From positions 124,001-188,000 of the forward strand of contig JAEMBT020000004.1 of assembly GCA_018873245.2 (NCBI GenBank): a stretch of DNA of 64,000 bases, in the 5' to 3' direction. The number at the start of each line of letters is the position of its first letter. Position 1 is the stretch's first letter. The notes beneath the pieces were generated by a model. It worked only from the letters and a program-made list of their open reading frames with translations, searched no databases and had not been told where the DNA came from. This document shows positions 9,099-19,359 of the stretch, piece after piece. Origin of the DNA: Archegozetes longisetosus (lineage: Eukaryota > Arthropoda > Arachnida > Sarcoptiformes > Trhypochthoniidae). The position numbers were made by a program, and so were the translations under genes.

Positions 9099-10654
9099 CA
9101 CTCCGTTGCATTAGGATAAGAAAATCAGTTTTTAAAAGATATCTCAAAAATGGTAAAAGATAATCTGGTGATATTTGGAACAATAATAGTCAATGTTAAG
9201 ATGCACAAATTAGTGCAAGTGTACTTATGATCGCGCGCGTGCTTTTAGCGTAATGCTTAATATGTAAATTTTTAGGCGTTGCATTAGGATAAGAAAAATC
9301 TTAAGTTTTATTTAAGTTTAATTCAAAGTAAAATCTAATAATCTAAACATTTACCACTTTTCAAAACAATATCAAATACACGCTTTGGCATGGATTTAAT
9401 TAAATTTTGCAGCGTTTCAATACCAATTTGTTCCCAAAAATCATGAATGGACTGTATCAGTTCATTTACATCATTATATTGGCGTCCGTTTTCAAAAACC
9501 TTTCGTGAAAGGATCCCCCAAAGATTCTCTATTGGGTTAAGATCAGGAGAAAGGGCCGGCCAATCAATAACAGTGATTCCGTTGTCATTAAACCACTTTT
9601 TTGTTGACTTTGCCGTGTGAATTGGCGCGTTGTCATTCTGGAATTTCCAATTTGGACCACAAATACGTTCTGCAAATGGCAATAAGTGCATATTGAGCAC
9701 TTCCTGATAACCATCAGCATTGAGAGATGATGGTATTATGGCGATATTGGTGGTCCCATTCCACCCGAAGCCGGCCCATACCATGACAGTACCACCACCA
9801 AATGCGCGCTTTGAAAATATTTCTTTTTCTTTGCGTAAATCATACCAATAGTACTTAAACCCGTCGGGACCATCCAAGTTGAACTTCTTCTCATCACTAA
9901 ACACCACAGTATTCCATTCTTTATCCCATTTTACGTATTTACGTGACCATTCAACACGCGCAACTTTATGATTCTCACTTAACTTGGGTTTTGGCATCAT
10001 TTTCTCATAATGAAGAATACCACTTTTGCGAATTGTACGAGAAATCGTTGATTTGTGTTGTATCAAATTTAATTTGTTCTTAACTTGAGTAATAGTGACG
10101 GACTTATTGCTCATTTCGCGCAAAATGTGTCGTTTATCGCGGTCTGTAAGAGTTGATCTGTTATTTTTAGACCATTTTTTGCCATAATTTACTGTATCCT
10201 TTAAATAATTATGCACTACACACAATGACCTTTTTATATGTATAGCGATATTTTGTAATGTCATGTTTTGTGACCGTAGTGCGGCGATTTGACCTTTCTC
10301 AAAATCCGAAAGTATTTTTCCTCTTCCCATATTTAAATGACGGTTAAAATCACATAAAATATATTCAAATTGTAGTTCGAAGTATATTCTATAATAATGT
10401 AATTTGCATCACGCGCTAACTTTAGTGTTGTATTTTTTATAGATAATTAAAATTTTTTTCTTATTCTAATGCAACACCCAAAAAGGACTAATTAAGCATT
10501 ACGCTAAAAGCACGCGCGCGATCATAAGTACACTTGCACTAATTTGTGCATCTTAACATTGACTATTATTGTTCCAAATATCACCAGATTATCTTTTACC
10601 ATTTTTGAGATATCTTTTAAAAACTGATTTTCTTATCCTAATGCAACGGAGTGT
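9099..10654 (-). mobile_element. Tc1/mariner transposon with IR/DR ends, apparently intact
   Basis: Long, nearly identical inverted repeats run inward from CACTCCGTTGCATTAGG (9099) and its complement (ending 10654). They extend about 160 bp, past a GATCGCGCGCGTGC block and TAGCGTAATGCTTA. The tips are flanked by TATA on both sides, so the TA duplication may be either TA. Each arm holds two direct copies of GTTGCATTAGGATAAGAAAA: 9105-9124 and 9278-9297 on the left; 10628-10647 and, with one mismatch, 10456-10475 on the right. That is the IR/DR arrangement of Sleeping Beauty/Minos-type elements. The element sits inside the MULE, so it is younger. Confidence 0.92.
9335..10330 (-). CDS. Tc1-like transposase, 331 aa, DD34E
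   Basis: This enzyme excises and reinserts the surrounding element at TA sites. The N-terminal half (about 1-120) is the expected paired-type helix-turn-helix DNA-binding region, starting MGRGKILSDFEKGQIAALR. It is followed by a basic linker (KKWSKNNRS, about 51-59) where GRPR-like and nuclear-localisation signals sit in relatives. The catalytic core shows FSDEKKFNLDG (Asp146), FQNDNAPIHTA (Asp233) and SPDLNPIENLWG (Glu268). Thirty-four residues separate the last two, giving DD34E. The glycine-rich box AFGGGTVMVWAGFGWNG is also present. The length is within the usual 330-350 aa, with no stop or frameshift. ATG 10330 is the natural start, and both IR/DR ends are present. It could therefore be active; whether it is expressed is unknown. 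Confidence 0.93.
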   Translation of the reverse strand: MGRGKILSDFEKGQIAALRSQNMTLQNIAIHIKRSLCVVHNYLKDTVNYGKKWSKNNRSTLTDRDKRHILREMSNKSVTITQVKNKLNLIQHKSTISRTIRKSGILHYEKMMPKPKLSENHKVARVEWSRKYVKWDKEWNTVVFSDEKKFNLDGPDGFKYYWYDLRKEKEIFSKRAFGGGTVMVWAGFGWNGTTNIAIIPSSLNADGYQEVLNMHLLPFAERICGPNWKFQNDNAPIHTAKSTKKWFNDNGITVIDWPALSPDLNPIENLWGILSRKVFENGRQYNDVNELIQSIHDFWEQIGIETLQNLIKSMPKRVFDIVLKSGKCLDY

Positions 10655-10727
10655 ATATTAATACATTTTGAATAAATAAAAATTAAATTTATTGATTTTA
10701 AAAAAGTATTGCAAAATCCAATTTTTT

Positions 10728-10878
10728 GTCTCTACGCCCTTTTGTCTCTGCGCTCTTTTGTCTTTGCGCTCTTTTGTCTTTGCGCTCTTTTGTCTTTGCG
10801 CTCTTTTGTCTTTGCGCCTTTATATCTCGCGCCCTTATGTCCTGCGCTTTTTTGTCTGCGCCTTTTTGTCATGATACC
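10728..10878. repeat. Right terminal repeat of the MULE with expanded 16-bp tandem array
   Basis: Five near-perfect tandem copies of TTTTGTCTTTGCGCTC are followed by degenerate units (CGCCCTTATGTCCTGCGC and similar) up to the tip GATACC (10873-10878). It is the complement of the left GGCGC-unit terminus, but with more copies. Arrays like this may be transposase-binding sites; that is inference. Confidence 0.85.
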
Positions 10879-10887
10879 GCGTGAAAC
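10879..10887. repeat. Right 9-bp target-site duplication of the MULE
   Basis: GCGTGAAAC, identical to 6305-6313 and in the same orientation, immediately outside the element tip. Confidence 0.85.
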
Positions 10888-11340
10888 ACTATCCTTTTTT
10901 ACGTGTTATATATTCCCCAATTCTGTACACTGCCTAATCAGGTAAATCAAGTCTTCACTCAAAAGATTATCGACGGTGGGTTCAAATAGATCACCAAAAA
11001 ATCCAAGCTTACAGCCAAAATCTTCTGAATGGGAAACAAGAGCAAACGGGTTAGCCAGTTAGCTTCACATGTCAAAGTGTTAACCGAAAGAGTGCACTGA
11101 ATTATATGCCATAATCTTCACGTAGTTGAGGTTTGTGTCAAACATGTCACTATTTTGATTTATTTTGAAGACTAACAAAAAGGAATGCATCAAATTTTCA
11201 AGTGGTAGGAATAGCTGATTTAACTCCATCAGATCAGTCATCATGATTTTGGTCATATTCGAGTTATTTGTTGAGAAATGTTTGAAAAAATACTAATTTC
11301 TTTGATTCCATTAACTTATTGAACGAACTAACATACTCTT

Positions 11341-11361
11341 TATTATTATTATTATTATTTC
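11341..11361. repeat. (TTA)n microsatellite
   Basis: About seven uninterrupted TAT/TTA trinucleotide units. Confidence 0.95.
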
Positions 11362-11667
11362 ATATTCATTTATATGTAATAGGAATTTTGTTTAAATTAT
11401 ACAGAATACATGAAAATATGGATATTCAACATAAGGATCCACAGGTAAACTTATCTTTTTAATAATTAAAAGTTGCTCATATAACTTCGGATTAATATTA
11501 CTCGATTAATTTATCACGTATTCACAGAAGTTATGAACTTTATTAATGAATATAAAAATAAATCATATAAAAAGAAAGAAGCTTCAGATAGATTTATTTT
11601 GATACTAATCGATATTGGTATTAGTACCTGAATCATAATTAGAGAGTTGTATGTCGCAAGGAAGGTG

Positions 11668-11731
11668 ACAGGTAACCAGTTTGCGCTATATCCCTGGTTG
11701 CTCCATGGTTCCACTGGAGCAACAGACCTGT
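11668..11731. other. Nested hairpin in a GC-richer block
   Basis: The inner stem GTTGCTCCA (11697-11705) pairs perfectly with TGGAGCAAC (11715-11723) across a 9-nt loop. The outer stem ACAGGT (11668-11673) pairs with ACCTGT (11726-11731). The surrounding 120 bp is GC-richer than its flanks. It could be a structured RNA or a repeat fragment; I do not recognise either. Confidence 0.35.
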
Positions 11732-13054
11732 AAGCAGGCAGAGAACTGGAGAAAAAAATTAGCAAGTTATGCTTGACTAAAGATTCTTAATTCCAAAGTC
11801 AGCTGTGCTATAATTCTGAAGCTCAGATATCTTTGACCAAACAAAAAATGCGTGTGTTTAATCATTTTTATCGTTCTTTCGAGCCCAGTTGTCAGAACTA
11901 GAAAATTTTTATTTTTCACTTCTGTATGAATTGATCTAACTCATATGCTAACCTGGAAGAGGAGGATCGCAGCTTCTTATGAAAAGTTTATATAGCCCTT
12001 AGTTTCATCAATAAAAAGAAAAAAGAAAGGAATTCAAATTGATTGAATGTTAATGGGCATAGAATCTTCAAAAGTCGAATCATTCCTTAGTCCGATCGAA
12101 TAATTTTGGTCTAACAAATGCATTAGAACTTTAAATACTCGTAAATGCTTTAAATACAGTGGAATCGATTATTCTGCGGATATTTTAACTAGAATATTTT
12201 TGAAAACTGTATGACTGAAGCAAAAGGAACTGGCAACATTTAGATTGTTTAAAGATAAAGAACGTCCTATTTTTTGGCTGAATAAATCTGATAGAATGGC
12301 AAATAGTGATCAAGATTTAAGCTAATATAACGTGACTCTATCATTAAAAACCATTAATTAAGGCTGCAAAGCAACTAAAGTTAACTCAACTGAATAATAG
12401 GTGGAACTACATTAACTGCATTCATGATTGCAATCATTTCATTTATAATACTTCTAATAATGTCAGGCATTCTTCAAATTTAAGTATAATCAATTGAATT
12501 TGAAGTAAAACTGTCTTACTTGAATTTTAAAACTTTTCAACAATAAATCTAAAATTGAATAAATAATATGTTTGGCCAACAAATAGCTTAAATGAGTTAT
12601 ACAATTTGCAAAGTGTAATAACCGGTTATATCTAGTTAACTACTTCTAAAAATTTCATTTTAATTAAATCCTTTGACTTATGTTCTATCTATGTTTAAAA
12701 AAAAGTGAGCACAATTCTTCAATAAGAATTATTGCTATGACAAAACATATCAATTTTAACGTTAATTAATGGGATTTGAATTTGAAAATTTGCTAGTCCG
12801 CGATAAAAGTACACTTCTCTGGCCTAAACTTTAACGCATTTTCTAATGCCAGAGATTTTTTATAACAGAAGCCTTTAGGCGTTATAGTGTCCAGCAGTGG
12901 ATTTATAAATGCGCTTCAGGCCATACTGAGATTTTCTTAATGATAAAGTTTTGGACTTTTGGATTGAACTGATTTTGTTGTGAAAAATTTGCAAAATGCC
13001 AAATTTTAATGAACTAAGCTTTTAGTCTAAAGTTATTTATTTGATGATAATTAT

Positions 13055-14077
13055 TTAATTGAAATTCTTACACGCATTCTTATCAAATAGACATGAAGTG
13101 TTACATTTAGATTTGTTTTTCTTACAAAAACATTTTCTAACACAAATACCATTATATTTACAATAGTCAGTTAATGTCATGTTAGGTTCGTCAGAATCAA
13201 TATTATGTTTGCTCACTTGATTGTTTGTAAATTTTAAATATTTCTCATCATAAAAAGTGGCTTCTTTTGGTAGATCTGCATAAACTAATAACTTTTTTAT
13301 ATCGTCGTATTTTGATTTATTGACAGGTAAAAAGCTGTCATAAGCAGGTTTTATGTTTGAAAATAAAAGTTTAAAATCAATGTTTAATCCATTTTTAAGC
13401 AGAGACAAATCAATATCTGGCTCCAAAGTCATATCTAATGAGACTTTTACAGAATTTTTCAAAAATTTAACTCTACGAACTTCAGTTAAATGAAGTAAAT
13501 GAGGTCTTAAGCTATCTTCTATTAACTCTTTATAGCTATTAACCTTAACAATTGGCGTACTACCAGGAACAAGATTATCTGTAAGCGGAAAATTAGCATA
13601 AACTGCTTTGAATGGTTTTTGCTTATTTGCAGATCTAACCAAATTAACCCATTCTGATGGTAAAGAAACTTTATTAATAATTCGCCGAGATTTCTCAATT
13701 ATTCCAAAATCTCGATCGCAGTCCAGATAAGAGTGGCCTGGAATAGGATATATCAAATTGATTTCTTTGAAAATATCACAATCAACTAAATATTTATAAA
13801 ACAACCATAAATAACGTGATTTCATTTGAGCGAAACAATTATCACTAAATAAGAAAATTTTTTGTACATTTTTCTCCAGCTTATTAGAAAAATAATAATC
13901 CAAAAAAGATATGGTTTCGTTCGGTCCTTTTCCTGCAAAGTTTTCTGAATACATAAACATAGTCGCAAATCCTGATTTCATGTCATGTATTCCGAAATTG
14001 TGTATTGAAAGTTGTCGACTATAATATTCAATACTAACTTTAGTTATTGGAACGAAAAAGTTTTTCTCGTAGTCCAT
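13055..14077 (-). CDS. DUF7869-type transposase, C-terminal catalytic part
   Basis: The frame is open upstream of ATG 14077 to about 14170 and adds an IAVLCMDYEKN stretch. The likely RNase-H-like acidic residues are the Asp of CMDYEKN, the Asp of FSDNCFAQMKSR, and Asp/Glu in GHSYLDCDRDFGIIEKSRR. The second Asp and that Glu are 48 residues apart. The (S)DNC.xQ.K plus GHS....DRDF..IEK pattern marks DUF7869 proteins, which are abundant in arthropod genomes and usually transposon-borne. The C-terminus is cysteine-rich (CKYNGICVRKCFCKKNKSK, then CNTSC), plausibly a zinc-binding tail. No stop occurs within this 340-aa part. Its role as transposase is inferred from the flanking inverted repeats. Confidence 0.75.
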   Translation of the reverse strand: MDYEKNFFVPITKVSIEYYSRQLSIHNFGIHDMKSGFATMFMYSENFAGKGPNETISFLDYYFSNKLEKNVQKIFLFSDNCFAQMKSRYLWLFYKYLVDCDIFKEINLIYPIPGHSYLDCDRDFGIIEKSRRIINKVSLPSEWVNLVRSANKQKPFKAVYANFPLTDNLVPGSTPIVKVNSYKELIEDSLRPHLLHLTEVRRVKFLKNSVKVSLDMTLEPDIDLSLLKNGLNIDFKLLFSNIKPAYDSFLPVNKSKYDDIKKLLVYADLPKEATFYDEKYLKFTNNQVSKHNIDSDEPNMTLTDYCKYNGICVRKCFCKKNKSKCNTSCLFDKNACKNFN

Positions 14078-14109
14078 ACAGAGAACTGCTATTTTAGGAT
14101 CATTTTTAG

Positions 14110-15078
14110 CTAAGGTTTTAATATTTTCTTGTAATAAATAGAAGTGATTTGCTTCGTTTTGGTGTTTTTTAAGCCGTTTTCTATAGGCTCTGCTTCTATT
14201 ATTTTATTATCACTTTTCATAGCTTTGAGTTTAATATGTAATTCTTCGCACGTGCAGCAAATATCAGCTCTTGGAGTACCAAATTCAATGTTACATTGTT
14301 TAAATATATGATTAAAAAACTTATATTTCACGTAATTATTGTATTCCTGATAAGTGTCTATGAGTTCTCTATGTAAAATTGCGACATTTTTATCTGATTC
14401 AATATATTTTCGGCCAGTTTTAACATTTGAACTGTAATGGCTTTCACGAGATGGATAGTTCTCTATGAATTCTCTTATGTTTAGCTCTACTTCCAATGGT
14501 ATTTTATTAACGTGTGAACTATGTTTACCTCTTAAATCTTCAGTTATTTCACGATTTTTTAAAACTTTTTTGCGTAAACGAGAAGATTTGATATCATATA
14601 AAATAAGAAAACCATTTTTGCATATCTGAACTCTTTTTTTCATTAATGGATTATTTTGATCAGGGATCAAAACAAAGTAATCATAGTTTGAAGCTCTCGG
14701 AAACTTAGTTCCAGTTCTTTGAATGATATTAGTTGGTATTATTAATGATTTCAAATATTCATTTTGTTGAGCATTAGTTTTAATTGATTTAAAGTATTTC
14801 AAAATTTCGGTTTTATCATTGTCAGACAGTTTTGAAATATGTAGTTTTGAGTCGTTATCGTTTTTGCAGCACTTGAGTTTTTTAATGTTTGGCTCACCTA
14901 TTATTTCTGTATCTCCAGTAGAGTTGTCATTGAATTTTTTAATAGTGGTGTTGTATTCTTTGGTTGAGTTTTGGAAATATGTTAGTTTTCTCTTATTATT
15001 ATCACAATTATTAGTATTGATGTTGATAGGGGTTAAAACATTTCCAAAAACAGACTTTCGGGTCGTAGCATAAGGCAT
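14110..15078 (-). CDS. DUF7869-type transposase, N-terminal part
   Basis: A 322-aa frame starting at ATG 15078, about 420 bp inside the 15496 end. It begins with a low-complexity, Asn-rich basic segment, then a region with RASNYDYFVLIPDQ and VQICKNGFLIL, followed by basic RLRKKVLKNR. A cysteine cluster (ADICCTCEELHIKLK) follows near residue 275. The tail after about residue 305 is out of frame: it continues naturally in the other frame, as HQNEANHFYLLQENIKTL, into the downstream part. The break lies at a run of six A on the coding strand (14165-14170). The two parts were evidently one gene of about 670 codons. The shift could be a mutation, a sequencing error or, less likely, programmed frameshifting. 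Confidence 0.7.
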   Translation of the reverse strand: MPYATTRKSVFGNVLTPININTNNCDNNKRKLTYFQNSTKEYNTTIKKFNDNSTGDTEIIGEPNIKKLKCCKNDNDSKLHISKLSDNDKTEILKYFKSIKTNAQQNEYLKSLIIPTNIIQRTGTKFPRASNYDYFVLIPDQNNPLMKKRVQICKNGFLILYDIKSSRLRKKVLKNREITEDLRGKHSSHVNKIPLEVELNIREFIENYPSRESHYSSNVKTGRKYIESDKNVAILHRELIDTYQEYNNYVKYKFFNHIFKQCNIEFGTPRADICCTCEELHIKLKAMKSDNKIIEAEPIENGLKNTKTKQITSIYYKKILKP

Positions 15079-17302
15079 AGTTCAAAAATTAACGAGAAGT
15101 TAAATAACAACATAAACTAATTATTCAGAGAGCTCTTTAACTGATAAGGAGCATCAATAATTAGAAAAACTTTGTTAAAATAGATTAACACAACAAATAT
15201 TTTGCAAACTTATGCATTTCACGGTTTAGTTCAATTTCAGAGCAAACTTCAAAATATATTCAAAATAAGTAAATTGAACTTTATTTGAAGCCCTTTACTG
15301 ATAGAATAGTTTGTATAAGTTTAAAACTTTCTCTCAAAAAAGAGAAACCATTGAATAGCCTGAAGCGCATTATAAGTCTATTACTGGACAATTACTGGAC
15401 ATTATGACGCCTGAAAGATTATCATTTCCAGTGTCTTTCAAAAGTATTAAAAATACTTCATAGCCTGGACCAGAGAAGTGTGCTTTTATCGCAGACTAAT
15501 AAAATTTTAAAATATAGTTTAATAGGGTCACGTGCTTTGCATACAATATATTGTGTACTGTATAGCATTGTATCAGAAGTCACATAACTTAACTTTTTAT
15601 TTATTTTAATTAAATTGTTCATTAATCGATTTTTAAAATTTTTAACAGTGTTAATAATAAATTTATTAATATTTCTAATGGTTTTTCAAATCAAATTTAA
15701 ACTTTTTATTTAAATAAAACTGTCGCGCAAATTTGAATGAGTATTTCTCTATTTGATTGGTTAAGCGATAACCGGTTATTATTCTTTGTCATTCAATAAG
15801 ATAATGACTCAAATGATAATAGTCGTACGGAGTTTTAATCAGAAGAGAGTCGGTCACAAAACACGAATGCTTTCAAATTTTGAGGCTATACATAATGCAG
15901 CCCCGCTCTAAACTTGTCACAAATTAACGAACGTGAAAAATACTTCTCGTAGTTATACTAGAAAAAGTCCAAATTCAATATATTTTTTTATACAGCTTAT
16001 TAATAGCGTGTTGATATTACCAATTTCTCTTAAATCTTGAACTTTTAAAAACTATGTTTTAAGTAGAATATTATTAAGGAATACGCAACACGTTTTAATC
16101 ATTTGAATGACTAAATCAGACTATTTTAGATTTTTATTCAGTAAACCGATTTCTATTTCAAGTAATGCAGCATTTATTTATGATCAAAATAAAGCTGCCG
16201 AACACCTCAAGATTTATGAGCTAAATCAGAAAGCGGAGCATATTTCCTAACAGAAAGTCTGCATGTCTTAACACTTTCTAAATTGTTTATCTTTATTATT
16301 TTAATTATCGGATTGATTTGCTCTTTGTTTAGATCAGACTTAAAAATAGTTTTCACACTTTCTTGTCATTGAAACATTTGAATAATCAGTCTGACTACCA
16401 ATCAAATATGATTTTCGTAATTAAAAAAGCCAACTATTTAAACATGACCTGAAAATCCGACATATAATGCAATCATTATTGATATGAGATTTCGCATGAT
16501 ATTGTTGCAGTTACTGCTAATAAATTAACTTATTTCAATCATAGTAAGCTCTTTTCTATAAAAGTTAATTTTCAGCTATAATTTTCAACATTGTTGCAAC
16601 AATAAAATGTCAAGTTTTCAAGGTATAGTCTAAACGTGAGGAAAGCCTACGTTTAAAATATTCAATTGGTTTCATATAAAACAATCATAAGCTTATCATT
16701 AATTGTGAACGAAAAGAATCTCCCGAAAATATGTTTATGCAGTTGACTGAGGGCTGAATAAGACTAATTAAGCAGAGTCAATATTTTTCAAGTTTATTGT
16801 CCAATCAACTCGTTATATTTTTAACGATTAATTCAGAACAATCGAAAGATTTGACCTCTGTTTATGTAATAAGTTTACCTATCAAATTTTTCTTTGACAT
16901 TTCATTTAGCTTATCATAAATTATTTTTGTATTTTTTATTTCTAAACTTTCCGTTTTAACAGTTATATTGTTTTTACTCATTAACAAAGTTTTAGAGTCA
17001 TATTTTAATTAAATAGATTTAAGCACGTACGATAAAATTGATTATAAGCCTTTGAAACTACGTATGATAGAAAATAATTTTTACAACTATTATTACATTT
17101 ATGCTAAATAGCCACTTGAAGTCTACCAAGAAGGTCTGCTTTAAAAATTATAACAGTACTCTTGCTCTAGATTTTTGGTTACATTCTATTAATCATTAAA
17201 ATTTTTGGTTTTATCAATCTTGACTTCGTATTGGTCTTGTATGGTCCAATACAATCTCGTCTAGTCTGGTATTTTTTCAGAATTTTTGTATCTCATGGCT
17301 AG

Positions 17303-18034
17303 ACTTCGAAATGGCTATTTTCATAATGGCTAATTCCTGTTTTGAGTCTCCTAATAACTGACTGCCGAAATTATTATCCCATTTTTCAAATTAGAAAAAA
17401 TCTTTTGAACTATTAATATTGAAAATTTGAGTGAGCAAAAAGTGTGAAGCATTTTAAAAATTTCTTTTCAGAGACAAGTCAGAATGAAATTCTATAAAAT
17501 ACCAAAGCATTCTCTTAGAACTAATATACGAATATTTTTATTATTCTGAGCCTTATATGTATATTAATGATTTTTAGTGTTAACTCTCATATCAAACCGC
17601 ACTGAAGTCAGACTTAAGTTTAATAAAGATATGAAAAGTTGAATCAGTTTCTAAACTGTTAATAATCTGGATTGCCCTCAATTTAAGAGTGGTGTTCGAT
17701 ACTTCTTATAGTCATAATCTAAAATTTAGGACTCAGATTCACAAGAAAAACATTCACATGCTCTTAACTGATAAAATGAGAATGAATTCAACTTGAAAAC
17801 AATGAATTTGGAATGGCTTTTACTATTTTATATTGCATTGTGCCCTTTTATATCGCTTTATACTATATTATTATTAGTAGTATTAGTAACAGTACAAATA
17901 GTATACAACATTACTAAATATACTGAACTTGAATTTTATTAAATTTGGTGTATTTATTCTGATGAAAAGGTGAAAATCTGCTAATAGAGACAGAAAACAG
18001 AGTTTAGCCATTATGAAATTAGCCGTTTCGAAGT
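17303..18034. repeat. Inverted-repeat element, about 0.73 kb
   Basis: The left arm (about 17303-17357, ACTTCGAAATGGCTATTTTC ...) is complementary to the right arm (about 17980-18034). The right arm's complement reads ACTTCGAAACGGCTAATTTC and continues to match through CATAATGGCTAA and TGTTTT. Arms are about 55 bp with a few mismatches. The outer flanks contain CTCGTC/GACGAG-like motifs. It is probably a MITE or foldback remnant; no duplication was found. Confidence 0.65.
17581..17770 (+). repeat. Dispersed repeat, copy 1
   Basis: Begins TAACTCTCAT and contains ACTGAAGTCA, AATAAAGATATGAAAAGT, a GATTGCCCTCAATTTAA block and GTGGTGTTCGATACTT. It aligns in the same orientation with copy 2 at 22381-22575 over about 180 bp, at a level I judge around 70-75%. 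It lies inside the inverted-repeat element above. Confidence 0.65.
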
Positions 18035-19359
18035 TTTACCATATTTCATAGCTGTCTCGTCTCTTGGGAACTCCTATCTTAACCTTAGAACTACTGACCC
18101 TTTATCTTGAGATTAGGGCATATGATTTGCTTTTAAGTACTTTAGTTAGAAAGCATGCGTTTCATTTCATTTTTGTTCATTAAACATGACTCTCATGTCA
18201 TTTAAACTGTAATTTTGATGTATAATCTAAGATAATTTTATTATTTGAGAGGTGGGGGTCAAATTATTTGAGTAATTGTTTGTATATTTGTTGAGATTAC
18301 TTGACAAGTTCTACCATTAAAATCTACTATTCAAGTAGTGAGTGTCATAGAATTATAGTTTAAACAATTGCTGCAATAAATAGGCTAAGGATTTTCTAAA
18401 TTAAACATTTGAATAACTTAAAATTTGGCAAATATTAGAAGAGTTAATATGCAACTATAATGGACAAAAGTTAAACATTTCAAACTTTCCCCAGAAAGAT
18501 TGTCTTCAGAGTCCATAATATTTTCAGACATTTGTTTTTCTTTTTGAATGATTCGCTAAATTTTGTACTATCGCCTCCAGAAATCTTTGTTAAGCTCTGC
18601 TCCAAAAATTAAGAGAAAGAGATATCACACAATAAAATTGATTTTTAACTTTAAAAAGTTTCATAGTAATGATAACATTCATAAAATAGTATTTAGTGAT
18701 AAAGTCTTATGGTATTCCCTCAAAATTTTGACTAACTTTTCACGAAATTTGAATTATTACAGACTTTTGGAGGTGATAGTACATATTCAACATCATTTGT
18801 GGTCTTATTTGGTTCAATGTTTTCACTATCTAAGCAAAGATTGTCTTCTATTTCAGACATTTTCTGTTTAGAAGATAATTTTTTTAATAATTGTTTATAA
18901 TTGACGTCTCAATCAAACTTACTTTCTATTCGGCAAATACTGCACTTTCAACTAACAAGCATTCGATTACTTCATAACTATTACACATAATTATTCAATA
19001 ATATCAAAACACAATTTATAAAATGTGTGTTCATTGTACTTATTGTATTTACTATTAAATGCATTTAGTTATGCATTATTTTGAGCATCTTGTTTTAGTG
19101 CATAAAACTACAGCTTTAAAGTATTGATTACTCGAAAATTTGTTTTGCGGAAAGTACTTCAACTTTCTAGTTTGAAAAGATTGTTTAATAAAATTCGAAA
19201 TTATTTAATATTGTTTGAAAATGTTTGATCAAATAATTTATTTGAATTGTTCGATAAAAATAAAATTATTTGAAATTATTTGATTAAATAATGAAAGTGC
19301 CTTAGTGTACAACCAATTCATTGTTTGTAATGAAAAGACTTTCGTAAATTTTTGCGAAC

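Larger units (their letters stand above)
6314..10878 (+). mobile_element. Mutator-like element (FLYWCH-type MULE) with two nested insertions
   Basis: The tips are complementary: GGTTTATGGGCATAAGGGCGC on the left, and the complement of the right end reads GGTATCATGACAAAAAGGCGC. They are flanked by a perfect 9-bp duplication. Both termini continue as degenerate tandem GGCGC-containing units. The interior carries a decayed MULE transposase (7597-9006). A hAT-type MITE (6546-7198) and a Tc1/mariner element (about 9099-10654) sit inside, so the original MULE was about 2.3-2.4 kb. The transposase is broken in three places, so this copy is not autonomous. Confidence 0.85.
10888..12795. other. AT-rich intergenic sequence
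   Basis: No supportable gene. It contains a short (TTA)n run and a GC-richer block at about 11630-11755 with a nested hairpin. The minus-strand open frame at 11514-11765 has no domain I recognise. Confidence 0.45.
12796..15496 (-). mobile_element. TIR transposon encoding a DUF7869-type protein
   Basis: About 29-bp terminal inverted repeats: the left end begins GTCCGCGATAAAAGTACAC, and the complement of the right end begins GTCTGCGATAAAAGCACAC. Both continue with TTCTCTGG. TA lies immediately outside each tip (12794-12795; 15497-15498), consistent with a TA target or TA-ended repeats. Weaker inverted similarity continues inward for over 100 bp, including AGGCGT, GTCCAG and ATGCGCTTCAGGC. No 4-, 8- or 9-bp duplication is visible. 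The interior holds one transposase-like gene on the minus strand, split by a frameshift. I cannot place it confidently in a named superfamily; Sola-like elements are one possibility. Confidence 0.8.

Noticed and set aside
11514..11765. Minus-strand frame over the GC-richer hairpin block
   Set aside because: No domain recognised; the frame is probably a by-product of local composition.
18563..18871. 102-codon plus-strand open frame
   Set aside because: Low-complexity AT-driven composition, no domain, no splice context.
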